Notes under the pieces: generated by a model
Told to the model about the DNA's origin: nothing
The model's database searches: none
Seen by the model: only the letters and a program-made list of their open reading frames with translations
In this document: positions 12,001 to 22,124 of the stretch, one piece after another
Layout of the letters: every line of letters begins with the position of its first letter
Numbering within the stretch: the stretch's first letter is position 1
Origin: CATQHB01 sp965262595
GTDB lineage: Bacteria; Chloroflexota; Dehalococcoidia; Lucifugimonadales; UBA3495
DNA length: 64,000 bases
Assembly: GCA_965262595.1 (NCBI GenBank)
Contig: OZ253548.1
Coordinates: 2,170,001-2,234,000 of the forward strand
Direction: 5' to 3'
Program-made: the position numbers and the translations under genes

Positions 12001-15000
12001 TCCCCGCGCTTGCGGGGGAACCACTGGTGCTGGATCCCAGCGGCTATATTCCTTCGGTCTATCCCCGCGCTTGCGGGGGAACCGATTGGCGATTACGAAG
12101 ACCTAGAACCCGCACCGGTCTATCCCCGCGCTTGCGGGGGAACCCCTGTTCCTGCCGCCCTGGGCCGTCATCCCCAGGGTCTATCCCCGCGCTTGCGGGG
12201 GAACCGATGCCCGTCCCACCTAAGTCCTGCCTAAACAAGGTCTATCCCCGCGCTTGCGGGGGAACCTCGTCCTCTTTGGTCGTCTCCGCCCCGTCCTTCG
12301 GTCTATCCCCGCGCTTGCGGGGGAACCTCCGCAACCCGTTGCTGAACCCGCCCGCCCTCCGGGTCTATCCCCGCGCTTGCGGGGGAACCTCCGCAACCCG
12401 TTGCTGAACCCGCCCGCCCTCCGGGTCTATCCCCGCGCTTGCGGGGGAACCGTCTTCGTCACAGAGACTTGGTCTCGTCCAGGAGGTCTATCCCCGCGCT
12501 TGCGGGGGAACCATAAGGTCAAAACACCCGTCAACATCGCCGTCGGGTCTATCCCCGCGCTTGCGGGGGAACCACCAATGACCGGCGCCTACGTCACCCG
12601 ATGCCCGGTCTATCCCCGCGCTTGCGGGGGAACCAGGACGCCGCCTTTTCAGCCCACGTAGCTACTCGGTCTATCCCCGCGCTTGCGGGGGAACCCCCAT
12701 CGTTCAGGATATGACGCTGCGCTTAATGGGTCTATCCCCGCGCTTGCGGGGGAACCCAATACGCGCTTCGTCGACCGAGCTTCGGCGATGGTCTATCCCC
12801 GCGCTTGCGGGGGAACCCAATCAGCCGGATAAAATTGAGGAATTGGGTGCGGTCTATCCCCGCGCTTGCGGGGGAACCATTGTCCTGAAAGACCCGGATG
12901 CCAGGACCGGCGGTCTATCCCCGCGCTTGCGGGGGAACCGGATGGTGGTCACGGTGACTCTCGGTTTAGGCGGGTCTATCCCCGCGCTTGCGGGGGAACC
13001 GCGCTTGACGCCAACCATTGGACCACGAGTGAAGGTCTATCCCCGCGCTTGCGGGGGAACCAAAGCTATGCCAGATGACCTTCCTGTCAAAGAGGGTCTA
13101 TCCCCGCGCTTGCGGGGGAACCCGCAGTGCTGCAAATGAATGGGCAACCTCCCACGGTCTATCCCCGCGCTTGCGGGGGAACCGACAGAAGGCGGCATTT
13201 TGAGGGAAGGCGATGAGGTCTATCCCCGCGCTTGCGGGGGAACCTCGGTTGCGCTGTTGGTACTACCATTCGTGCTAGGTCTATCCCCGCGCTTGCGGGG
13301 GAACCGAAATTGTCATCGCCCAGGGTAGCCGTGGCAGGGGTCTATCCCCGCGCTTGCGGGGGAACCCTTCCCGTACCAAATCGCCCCGGGCGATCATAAG
13401 GTCTATCCCCGCGCTTGCGGGGGAACCTCCACCTGGAAAGTAATAGCTACCGCTTCCAAAGGTCTATCCCCGCGCTTGCGGGGGAACCATTAGTGACTGT
13501 GGCGTGATGGAATAAGGTAAAGGTCTATCCCCGCGCTTGCGGGGGAACCACTTGCTGCGACTGTCGGGGCGGCCATCAGTACGGTCTATCCCCGCGCTTG
13601 CGGGGGAACCCGCCCGGAACAAAGGCAGGGACGGCAACCGCTGGGTCTATCCCCGCGCTTGCGGGGGAACCTATCATTACCATCGTCAACGAAACCGGCG
13701 CGCCGGTCTATCCCCGCGCTTGCGGGGGAACCACCTTCAGCGCAGCGAACCCGACATTCTGGACAGGTCTATCCCCGCGCTTGCGGGGGAACCTGCCCAC
13801 CTGTGGCTTGGGAGACGGACGGTTACGGTCTATCCCCGCGCTTGCGGGGGAACCTGGCCGAATAGCCTCCCACCGACATTGGTTATGGGTCTATCCCCGC
13901 GCTTGCGGGGGAACCGACGCTCAGCCAGGCGGTAGTTTTTCACATCGGGGTCTATCCCCGCGCTTGCGGGGGAACCGAAAGCCGTGGTCCGGCGGGAGCA
14001 GAACCTGAAGGTCTATCCCCGCGCTTGCGGGGGAACCTCAAATCACGTTCAGCGCAAGCAACCCCACGTTGGTCTATCCCCGCGCTTGCGGGGGAACCCC
14101 AGAACGGCGGCGGTTCCGACCTGGTGGTAAAGGTCTATCCCCGCGCTTGCGGGGGAACCAGTTCCTAACCGGCAACGGCAGCGATGGGTTGCGGTCTATC
14201 CCCGCGCTTGCGGGGGAACCATGCCCAGAATGGCGAGGCGGCGTGTTAACAGCGGTCTATCCCCGCGCTTGCGGGGGAACCCCGCTTATAGACAGGCTAA
14301 AGATGCAGACCACGGGTCTATCCCCGCGCTTGCGGGGGAACCTACTGGTCATAAAAGCCTCCGTTGCCTCAGCCGGGTCTATCCCCGCGCTTGCGGGGGA
14401 ACCTACCAAGCTTTTCAGATATAATCGTTTCCCTGAGGTCTATCCCCGCGCTTGCGGGGGAACCAACGATGGTAATGGTCATAAAAGCCTCCGTTGCGGT
14501 CTATCCCCGCGCTTGCGGGGGAACCAAGCAGCCGTCGGCGTCGCTCTTGCCATAGTGGGGTCTATCCCCGCGCTTGCGGGGGAACCGGATGGTCATTTGG
14601 TGCCTCCAGTGCCGGGAGCGGTCTATCCCCGCGCTTGCGGGGGAACCAGGGCATTGGAGCTGACCTCCTCTTTGCGAATGGGTCTATCCCCGCGCTTGCG
14701 GGGGAACCATTGGGCATATCATCTCCTAGGCGCCAGCCGGGGGTCTATCCCCGCGCTTGCGGGGGAACCACATTCCCACTCTGGTAGCCAATGGCAACTA
14801 CCGGTCTATCCCCGCGCTTGCGGGGGAACCCCGATGCCACCTTGACGCACTCGCTCGGAAGCCGGTCTATCCCCGCGCTTGCGGGGGAACCTATCCTCCA
14901 AATCCTGGTAGTTTCTCTTGGTCCGGTCTATCCCCGCGCTTGCGGGGGAACCATTGGTGCCGCCAACGCCAACGTACACCTACGCGGTCTATCCCCGCGC

Positions 15001-18000
15001 TTGCGGGGGAACCCCGCAATGCCTAGCCCGGTACTCCAGCCGTCCGGGTCTATCCCCGCGCTTGCGGGGGAACCGTAAAGGATAGTCGCGCCGTCCGAGT
15101 TAGTGGCGGTCTATCCCCGCGCTTGCGGGGGAACCCAGTAGTCGCACATCTCGCCGTCGGAGCTGTCGGGTCTATCCCCGCGCTTGCGGGGGAACCAGAT
15201 CGAATAGCGTCTGAAGGGCAGCTAGGCACGGTCTATCCCCGCGCTTGCGGGGGAACCCGACAAAACATCCCGCTGCCCAAGTCCGCCAGCGGTCTATCCC
15301 CGCGCTTGCGGGGGAACCTCCGAACCGCCACCGTTCTGGATGATAGCCCGGGGTCTATCCCCGCGCTTGCGGGGGAACGACAGCGAAGCAATGGTGCCAG
15401 TATTTAACAAGGGTCTATCCCCGCGCTTGCGGGGGAACCGAATATGAAGGTGACACCTCATTGCATGAGTCGGGTCTATCCCCGCGCTTGCGGGGGAACC
15501 GGCGCCGGGATTTTGTTGCACGTCAGCGTCAACGGTCTATCCCCGCGCTTGCGGGGGAACCTACCTCGAACGGGCTTGCCGGTGCGCTCCGGACGGTCTA
15601 TCCCCGCGCTTGCGGGGGAACCACCATTCCTCTTTTGTTCCGGTTGATTACCACCGGTCTATCCCCGCGCTTGCGGGGGAACCGCGCAAGCAAGTGCCGC
15701 CGGAAGTGGAAGTAACGGTCTATCCCCGCGCTTGCGGGGGAACCTCAAATACATCTTGGATTACATCCCGCACGGCGGGTCTATCCCCGCGCTTGCGGGG
15801 GAACCGTGTACAGCCGGGACCTGATAGACGGGGTGGCGGGTCTATCCCCGCGCTTGCGGGGGAACCTCCCCATAGCTGCATCTCCTTTAGGCTATACCCG
15901 GTCTATCCCCGCGCTTGCGGGGGAACCGTAGTGAACCGGGCGACTACCTGCATCCTGCCAGGTCTATCCCCGCGCTTGCGGGGGAACCTCATCTTCCTGG
16001 CTTTGGTGTACCTCGCCGTATGGTCTATCCCCGCGCTTGCGGGGGAACCGCCGTGGAGGTATTATGGCGGATAAACCAAAGCGGTCTATCCCCGCGCTTG
16101 CGGGGGAACCCTACGAATGGATACCCCTGGGCAGTCGAGACGCGGTCTATCCCCGCGCTTGCGGGGGAACCGGTATACTGTGCCATCCGCCGCAATAACG
16201 AGGGGGTCTATCCCCGCGCTTGCGGGGGAACCTGCTCTCCAATGCGCTGGACTCCTGCTGTTGGGGGTCTATCCCCGCGCTTGCGGGGGAACCACCCCCA
16301 ACAGACGGGTCGGCCTCTGCCCCATCGGTCTATCCCCGCGCTTGCGGGGGAACCTCCCTACAGCGGCGAGAATCAGCTTGTGCCTACGGTCTATCCCCGC
16401 GCTTGCGGGGGAACCCGCACCACATCCTTGCATCCTCCGCCAGTCACAGGTCTATCCCCGCGCTTGCGGGGGAACCTCACGGAAGCAACCAGAGCCATGG
16501 CAACGCAGGGGTCTATCCCCGCGCTTGCGGGGGAACGCAATCTCCGGAACCACGCCGGTAACAGGACGGGGTCTATCCCCGCGCTTGCGGGGGAACCGCG
16601 CAAAGCCGTGCCGCCGGAAATAGAAGTAACGGTCTATCCCCGCGCTTGCGGGGGAACCATGTCTAATGCTGGCCCTAACGCTACCGGGGAAGGTCTATCC
16701 CCGCGCTTGCGGGGGAACCACCATTCCCCGGGCGTTTCTCTTGATTACCACCGGTCTATCCCCGCGCTTGCGGGGGAACCGTTTTCGACCTTCAGTGACC
16801 TAAAACCCGATGCGGTCTATCCCCGCGCTTGCGGGGGAACCGGAACGGCCGTTGCAGGCACCTACAATCTAACGGGTCTATCCCCGCGCTTGCGGGGGAA
16901 CCGCAGTGCCCTTGTCCATTTCCGCAGATATGCAGGGTCTATCCCCGCGCTTGCGGGGGAACCAGGAACTGCTGGCGACTATTCCTTCTATCGGCGGGTC
17001 TATCCCCGCGCTTGCGGGGGAACCCTGTGGAACAGGGTAAATTGTCTGTCCGATTGAGGTCTATCCCCGCGCTTGCGGGGGAACCCTTGATAAGTTTCCA
17101 GTTTTCCATTCGGTTCACGGTCTATCCCCGCGCTTGCGGGGGAACCTTCAGAGAAAGCACGAAAGGAATGAAGATGACGGGTCTATCCCCGCGCTTGCGG
17201 GGGAACCGTCGTGTTGCGCCCAGAGTCTTACTACCCAGCGGGTCTATCCCCGCGCTTGCGGGGGAACCCTCTGCCTCGACCGGGACTACGCCGATGTCCT
17301 GGGTCTATCCCCGCGCTTGCGGGGGAACCGTCACTACGCCAATCGTGGAGGGTATGAGCCGGGGTCTATCCCCGCGCTTGCGGGGGAACCTAAACGGGAG
17401 GCACCAAATGACCCAAGAGAATGGGTCTATCCCCGCGCTTGCGGGGGAACCCCCCCCCGAGTGCGAGGGAGTTTATCAGTAGGGGGTCTATCCCCGCGCT
17501 TGCGGGGGAACCGCATTGGCCTGCTCGCCCAGGAAAATAAAGAGCGGTCTATCCCCGCGCTTGCGGGGGAACCGCGGCTAATCAGACTCCGGGTATCCCC
17601 CAGGTGGGTCTATCCCCGCGCTTGCGGGGGAACCATCCCTGCATCGCCCTGGTCTCCCTTATCCCCCGGTCTATCCCCGCGCTTGCGGGGGAACCGGCGC
17701 ACTGTCATTTCGCACCGTCCCCCCGGACGGTCTATCCCCGCGCTTGCGGGGGAACCGATTCACAAGGCCTTGCCGGTGTTGCGGGCCACGGTCTATCCCC
17801 GCGCTTGCGGGGGAACCCGCCAATCTCCGTCAACTGCGCTTGCAGTGCGGGGTCTATCCCCGCGCTTGCGGGGGAACCTTCTGCTGAGTGTCAATGTCAT
17901 CGAGGACCGAGGGTCTATCCCCGCGCTTGCGGGGGAACCCCCGAACCCGCCGTAGTCAGTAACTCAATCGCCGGTCTATCCCCGCGCTTGCGGGGGAACC

Positions 18001-18045
18001 CCTACTTTGGGAATGTTGGCGTTGGCTCATTATTGCGCTGGGTGA
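18001..18045 (-). promoter_or_regulatory. CRISPR leader, very short, abutting cas2
   Basis: Only 45 bp separate the leader-proximal repeat (17973-18000) from the cas2 stop codon (18046-18048). I see no consensus promoter in these 45 bp. Leader functions (array promoter, integration-host-factor and Cas1-Cas2 docking sites) must therefore extend into the 3' end of cas2, or the array is read through from the cas operon. Confidence 0.6.
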
Positions 18046-18333
18046 TTAACGGTACTTAACCAGATAAACTCCGTCGGCGTCAACAATCTCTTTTGGCGCC
18101 TCTCCCAATGTCCGTATCCCCTGCCCGCTTACCGCCGACGGGTCCCGCCACGTCATTATGATTGACCCTTGGCCGAGTTGAGAATACCAGTCGGTCAACA
18201 CCTCCCAAATCCGGTCGCGAATGCCGCTGGTCATATTCGGTGAGGTGTAAACCCCCGGCGCTATTTCCAGCATGGCAGAGGCCAGGAACCCCCGATACCG
18301 GGATTCGACATTCACCGTTACTATTACCGTCAT
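18046..18333 (-). CDS. cas2: Cas2, type I-E
   Basis: A 95-aa protein of the I-E Cas2 (CasII) family, starting MTVIVTVNVESRYRGFLASA, with the family's conserved GVYTSPNMTSGIRDRIWEV segment. Cas2 forms the dimeric bridge of the Cas1-Cas2 integrase, which inserts new spacers at the leader-proximal repeat. Its ATG overlaps the cas1 stop (ATGA), so the two adaptation genes are coupled. There is no DnaQ-type extension, unlike some I-E Cas2 proteins; a separate DEDDh exonuclease lies at 28060. The gene ends 45 bp from the array. Confidence 0.97.
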   Translation of the reverse strand: MTVIVTVNVESRYRGFLASAMLEIAPGVYTSPNMTSGIRDRIWEVLTDWYSQLGQGSIIMTWRDPSAVSGQGIRTLGEAPKEIVDADGVYLVKYR

Positions 18334-19313
18334 TCCTCGCCTCCTTCTTCCAAATAAAAGTCTTCTATCCCGGCATCTATCCCGCCATCATCCAACTCGC
18401 CTGCGTCTCCGATTCCGGTTGCCATCTCGAGAGGGGCCACGTCCTGAAACAGGGTCTTGATGCGGTCAATCATTTTCGCGATGACCCGCTCCTTGCGGAG
18501 CATTTCGCCGGTCGTGCGCCGGGTATGACGCTCGATGTTCAAGCGGGGATTGTCCATGACCTCCCGGGCCGACTGGAAGGCCGCAGGCAGCAAAACGGTG
18601 TCACGGAACAGGTCTGCAATGTCCAGGGCGAAGGCTTCTCCGCTATGCTCGTGAATAAAGCCCAACTGGGGAATGGCGCCGGTGGCGGTCACGGCTACCA
18701 CCGCTGCCGAGGTGACCGCCACCGAGGCGTGGTTAATTGCCTGGTTGGGAAGGTCGGCCCACATGGGGTCGGTACGGTCGTAGCGCCGATTCTTCCACTC
18801 TATACCATAACGTTGGGCAACCAGCCGGTAGGTCCGCCGCATACGGGCGCCTTCCACGCCCCGCAGGGCTGAGATGTCCTGTTGGGGCAGTACCTCGCCC
18901 AAGCGCAGGGCGTACATCTTCCTGGCGACGACAATCCGGCTCCCCGCAGGGTCTCCCCAGGCCCGCATCTGCCGCCGGGCGATGTCCGAAGTGTCGGGCA
19001 GCAGCGGAGGAGCGGTGTAACAGCGCACACCGTCCTCGCCCACGGCCACCAGCGCGGTCCCGTGGCGGGCCATAAGCCGCAGCGCATCGTGACTTACCGT
19101 AGAACCCGGCCCCAGCAGAATCATGGAAAGACTCTGGAACGGGATGCCGTATTCTCCTTCCTCCAGGCTGCTGTCGGCGTCCGGCCCGCCTTGGCGCTCA
19201 AACCGAAGCGTACCGTCCTTTACGGCCAGCGCGCCCCGGGAAAGCCACAACAGGCCGTGCCGGTCGATGTGAGGTATCCTGGCTGTTTCCAGACCTAATC
19301 TTCCTCTTAACAT
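18330..19313 (-). CDS. cas1: Cas1, type I-E integrase
   Basis: A 327-aa Cas1. The three metal ligands can be placed: E154 in RGVEGARMRR, H221 in GFIHEHSGEA and D231 in AFALDIADLF. This matches the Glu-His-Asp set of characterised Cas1 proteins, so it should be an active spacer integrase together with Cas2. The C-terminal 30 residues are acidic and Gly-rich (GDAGELDDGG...), probably a flexible tail. The ribosome-binding site GGAGG lies 9 nt before the ATG and directly follows an orphan repeat-like hairpin (19327-19354). Intact; no odd codons seen. Confidence 0.98.
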   Translation of the reverse strand: MLRGRLGLETARIPHIDRHGLLWLSRGALAVKDGTLRFERQGGPDADSSLEEGEYGIPFQSLSMILLGPGSTVSHDALRLMARHGTALVAVGEDGVRCYTAPPLLPDTSDIARRQMRAWGDPAGSRIVVARKMYALRLGEVLPQQDISALRGVEGARMRRTYRLVAQRYGIEWKNRRYDRTDPMWADLPNQAINHASVAVTSAAVVAVTATGAIPQLGFIHEHSGEAFALDIADLFRDTVLLPAAFQSAREVMDNPRLNIERHTRRTTGEMLRKERVIAKMIDRIKTLFQDVAPLEMATGIGDAGELDDGGIDAGIEDFYLEEGGEE

Positions 19314-19326
19314 TGAGCCTGCCTCC

Positions 19327-19354
19327 GGTTTATCCCCGCAGGGGCGGGGAAGGA
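19327..19354 (-). repeat. Orphan CRISPR-repeat-like hairpin between cas6e and cas1
   Basis: The minus strand reads CCTTCCCCGCCCCTGCGGGG followed by ATAAACCGG. The stem CCCCGC/GCGGGG has a 4-nt loop, and the 3' end is identical to the canonical I-E repeat end GGGGATAAACCG. It has the same sense as the main array and the cas mRNA. The cas1 ribosome-binding site GGAGG begins inside its 3' edge. It lies in the 85-bp gap between the cas6e stop and the cas1 start. Confidence 0.75.
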
Positions 19355-19398
19355 TGGGGTATTTTGTTTTCGGTTGTTAAGGTGCGGCGCGCCTCGGT

Positions 19399-20172
19399 CT
19401 AGCGGCGCGGCGGACGCAGCAGCAGCATCCCATAGCCGTAAGCGCGGTGCCGACCGATGCCCCGGGCCAGCAATTGGGCAAAGGCAGCGGAGTCGGTGAT
19501 GGTCAGGTTGCCTTGCATTAGCGCGTCGGGGCCTTCGCAGTGGCGAGCGTGGGTATGTCGGAAGGAGCGGACGCGCTGGAAAGACTGTAGGGTGGCCGAC
19601 TCCAGGTCCGCGCCCCCCTGACGGGCCATCAGCTGGGTCAGCCAGTTACGATAGATTTCTTCCCGATTGTAGGGCATTTCCTTCCCGGGATACTTTTCGG
19701 CTTCCAGTTGAAAGATGTCCCGCTCCGAACTCGGGTTCATCGCCCCTCGTCCGCGCCGGACCACGGGCCGAATCCGAATTTCAAAGCCCAGACGCTTGCC
19801 CGCCGTCCATTCCGCGGGCATCGACTTGGCAGCCAGGGTAGGCAGGTTCAGAATTCGACATTGCGCCGGGTCGCCGTATAATTGGGCCGCCTCCCGCATG
19901 GCGTCGGCATCGGCCGGCCCGTAGCCGTAGAGCGTGCCGGTGGAACCGACCCGCGGGATTATCAGACGGAAGGGCTTGGGAGCCAATCCGTCACCATCGG
20001 GAGGCGGCTTGCCGAAGCACTCGGTCAACAGGCAGTGCATGGCGTGGTCCGGGTCTTGCAGCCGCCTACTGCCCATCCAGCGATGGAACTCGCGCACGTT
20101 GATTTCGGCCCGGATCATTTGCCGGGGTGTTGTTGCCGGAACAGCGTCCCTGGCGGCGGTCATATTGGTCAT
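19399..20172 (-). CDS. cas6e: Cas6e crRNA endoribonuclease
   Basis: A 257-aa RAMP protein of the Cse3/CasE family. The C-terminal glycine-rich loop GIGRHRAYGYGMLLLRP is diagnostic of Cas6e. It cuts pre-crRNA 3' of the repeat hairpin and stays bound to the crRNA 3' end in Cascade. The ATG at 20172 was chosen because it overlaps the cas5e stop (ATGA) and has GAGGAGGG just upstream. Longer upstream starts would lie inside cas5e. A His for catalysis is expected near the N-terminus, but I could not assign it with certainty (candidate: REFHRWMG). Confidence 0.96.
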   Translation of the reverse strand: MTNMTAARDAVPATTPRQMIRAEINVREFHRWMGSRRLQDPDHAMHCLLTECFGKPPPDGDGLAPKPFRLIIPRVGSTGTLYGYGPADADAMREAAQLYGDPAQCRILNLPTLAAKSMPAEWTAGKRLGFEIRIRPVVRRGRGAMNPSSERDIFQLEAEKYPGKEMPYNREEIYRNWLTQLMARQGGADLESATLQSFQRVRSFRHTHARHCEGPDALMQGNLTITDSAAFAQLLARGIGRHRAYGYGMLLLRPPRR

Positions 20173-20942
20173 TCGCGACCCTCCTCTTCCGTTCCTGCCG
20201 GAAGCCCGAAACTCTCCAACATTGCAGTTCCGTAGCACATTGCCCGCCCGCCCCCGTGCAGGCCCGACAGCCAGTTTCTCTGGTCCGTCAGCATTTGCTC
20301 TTGTCTGAGCCGGACGTTTAACGGAGCCAAGTCTGCGGGGGCGTCGTTTTGCGGCCACAGCAACCGTATGGGGGAATCCGGCGCGACGTCCGTTGCTTCT
20401 ATCGGTGTGGCCAGCAGCGCGGCCAGAGCGGAATTCCCGTCGCTGAAACCGCCAAACAACGGGGTTGAGGGCAGACAGGGTTTGCGTCCGATGAACAGGG
20501 GCCGGGCCGGTTCCTGCAAGGCCGTCGCCAGGTTGTCCAGCGTTGGTTCGTCTCCCTCCGCGTCCAGGCGCAACGCGACGGTTACGCGCATATCGGCAAA
20601 GTAGTCACGGTAACGGAGGTGGTTCTGATAAGTACCGCCACCCCGCCCTTCCGGGTAGCCGCGTGTGGTCCAACTCTGCTCGGTGTTATTGATGGCGGCT
20701 GTCTGAAAATCGGTCATCCGAACCCCACCCGCCGGTTCCCGGTCGATACGGGCGGCGAAAACCAGCCGGTCTTGCAACTGCTGGTGCCGTTCCCGCTCAA
20801 TGCGCCGCCAGCCCAGGGCGTTGGCCAGCAGGCCGGTCAGCATTGATGCCGAAGGAAACCAGCGGATGACACCCAGATTGTCGATGGTCTCGCCGCCGAA
20901 AGCCATCAGAGGCGATTCCAGGGCCAGAATGAGATGTTTCAT
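20169..20942 (-). CDS. cas5e: Cas5e, Cascade subunit
   Basis: A 257-aa RAMP protein. The N-terminus KHLILALESPLMAFGGETID and the following GVIRWFPSASMLTGLLANALGW are typical of Cas5e (CasD). It caps the 5' handle of the crRNA in Cascade next to Cas8e. It starts 3 nt after the cas7e stop and overlaps the cas6e start, so the Cascade genes form one tight operon. The C-terminal GLHGGGRAMCYGTAML segment fits the glycine-rich RAMP motif. Confidence 0.96.
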   Translation of the reverse strand: MKHLILALESPLMAFGGETIDNLGVIRWFPSASMLTGLLANALGWRRIERERHQQLQDRLVFAARIDREPAGGVRMTDFQTAAINNTEQSWTTRGYPEGRGGGTYQNHLRYRDYFADMRVTVALRLDAEGDEPTLDNLATALQEPARPLFIGRKPCLPSTPLFGGFSDGNSALAALLATPIEATDVAPDSPIRLLWPQNDAPADLAPLNVRLRQEQMLTDQRNWLSGLHGGGRAMCYGTAMLESFGLPAGTEEEGRE

Positions 20943-20945
20943 TGG

Positions 20946-22112
20946 TTAGGTCACCTCACCGTCCTGGACCGACTCCGCCGCCCACGTCGCCAGGTCGTCC
21001 AGGCACAGCCGGTCAGCGCCGGGGAGGTCGCAGTCGTCCACCGACATCATCCGGCGAACTTCCTTGCCGCCATAAGCGTTGTCCAGCTTGTCCAGGTAGC
21101 CGGAGAGCTTTGCAGTGGCATCCTCAACCTGGGCTTTGGCCGGATTACGGTAAGCGTTGGCCAGGCTGCGGGGCTGACGACTACCCGCCTCAACCAGTAC
21201 CAAGTCCGCACAGGCATAAGGGGCGGTGGAACCCAGCTTGGCGCCGGGAGTAACCGTAGCAATCAGATGTATCAGGTTGTTGACCACCTGGGCGGCCAGG
21301 TCCCGGTCATTACTTTGCCAGTCCCCGGCCGGGCAGCCTTCCAGGTTGGAAACCAACCCCGCCACATCCACTACCACGTAGCCGTAGAACAGGCCGGCGG
21401 TCAGTTCCATATCGTTCAGATGAGCCGCTCCGGGGCCTTCCTCCTCCTTCGGCAAGTCCTCAACCGCAGCCCAAAAGTCCATTTCTTCTTCCTGACTATG
21501 AACCGTGAAGGCGTGGGCGACGTGGACGGCGGCGTCCATATTAGCTGCCGGGTCAGAGGTTACCATCCTTCCAAAAAGCGCGCTGATTAGCCCGCCGGGG
21601 AATCTGGTGTTCTCTCGAAAAGCACGGAAGTTATCCTTCTCTTCGCTGCGGCGTTGGGTGCTGAACAATCGACTGGCTTTGTCACCAGCAGATTTGGCAT
21701 CATTCGGATGTTCGTCGCAGATGGCGGCGGCCTTGCTACCCAGATATTCCACTTCAGGAAAACCGAGCAACAAAGGCTGAGTGCCACTGTCGCTATAGAC
21801 GTTTTCTTGAAAGACTTTCTCAATCTCATCCAAAACCTCTTTACTGGCGGCTTGGGCATCTTTCAGAGGTTTCATCACGCCGAGCGATACGGCGTTTCGG
21901 GTACGCATTGAGTCGGTAAAGCCATCGATATTCTTCAAAGCGAAAAGGTCTTCAGCCATACGCCAGTGCCGTTTGAGGCACTGGGAGGATATCCGGGTGC
22001 GCACGGCCCCGCCGAAGGGCAAACGCTTGGCAAGCCCGCTGTCGTCCCTATTCAGCAGAGCCGCCGGGTAGGAGTGAAGGGTATGAACTTGCAAGAATCT
22101 GGGCGTTGTCAT
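20946..22112 (-). CDS. cas7e: Cas7e, Cascade backbone subunit
   Basis: A 388-aa Cse4/CasC protein. The N-terminus FLQVHTLHSYPAALLNRDD and the segment RTRISSQCLKRHWR are classic Cas7e motifs. Six copies polymerise along the crRNA spacer in known I-E Cascades. Its length is within the family range. It lies 12 nt after the VRR-NUC/Cse2 gene and 3 nt before cas5e. Intact. Confidence 0.97.
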   Translation of the reverse strand: MTTPRFLQVHTLHSYPAALLNRDDSGLAKRLPFGGAVRTRISSQCLKRHWRMAEDLFALKNIDGFTDSMRTRNAVSLGVMKPLKDAQAASKEVLDEIEKVFQENVYSDSGTQPLLLGFPEVEYLGSKAAAICDEHPNDAKSAGDKASRLFSTQRRSEEKDNFRAFRENTRFPGGLISALFGRMVTSDPAANMDAAVHVAHAFTVHSQEEEMDFWAAVEDLPKEEEGPGAAHLNDMELTAGLFYGYVVVDVAGLVSNLEGCPAGDWQSNDRDLAAQVVNNLIHLIATVTPGAKLGSTAPYACADLVLVEAGSRQPRSLANAYRNPAKAQVEDATAKLSGYLDKLDNAYGGKEVRRMMSVDDCDLPGADRLCLDDLATWAAESVQDGEVT

Positions 22113-22124
22113 AGTGAAAACTCC

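Larger units (their letters stand above)
2231..18000 (-). CRISPR. Type I-E CRISPR array, 259 repeats / 258 spacers
   Basis: A 28-bp repeat with the palindromic core CCCCGCGCTTGCGGGG (plus-strand reading) recurs every 61 bp with 33-nt spacers. Walking the period from 2231 to 17973, I found ten single-base departures. Four are +1 spacings at 5280-5342, 5342-5404, 7966-8028 and 10285-10347; others are -1 at 4244-4304, 15352-15412 and 16510-16570; +1 also near 10896-10958, 12300-12362 and 12362-12424. They sum to +4 and give 258 intervals. The reverse complement aligns with the E. coli I-E repeat (ends GGGGATAGACC against GGGGATAAACC), so crRNA is read on the minus strand. The newest spacers should be near 18000, beside cas2, and the oldest near 2231. 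Repeats are almost invariant apart from a few single-base variants. Count by hand; high confidence to within one or two. Confidence 0.98.

Noticed and set aside
2246..18000. Many overlapping plus-strand frames with IPALAGEP, VYPRACGGT and LSPRLRGN repeats
   Set aside because: These are the three reading frames of the GC-rich CRISPR repeat; they have no ribosome-binding sites, and the 61-bp period explains them fully.
20173..20358. Longer cas6e starting at 20358
   Set aside because: The extension lies wholly inside cas5e in another frame; the ATG at 20172 has a ribosome-binding site and the usual overlap.
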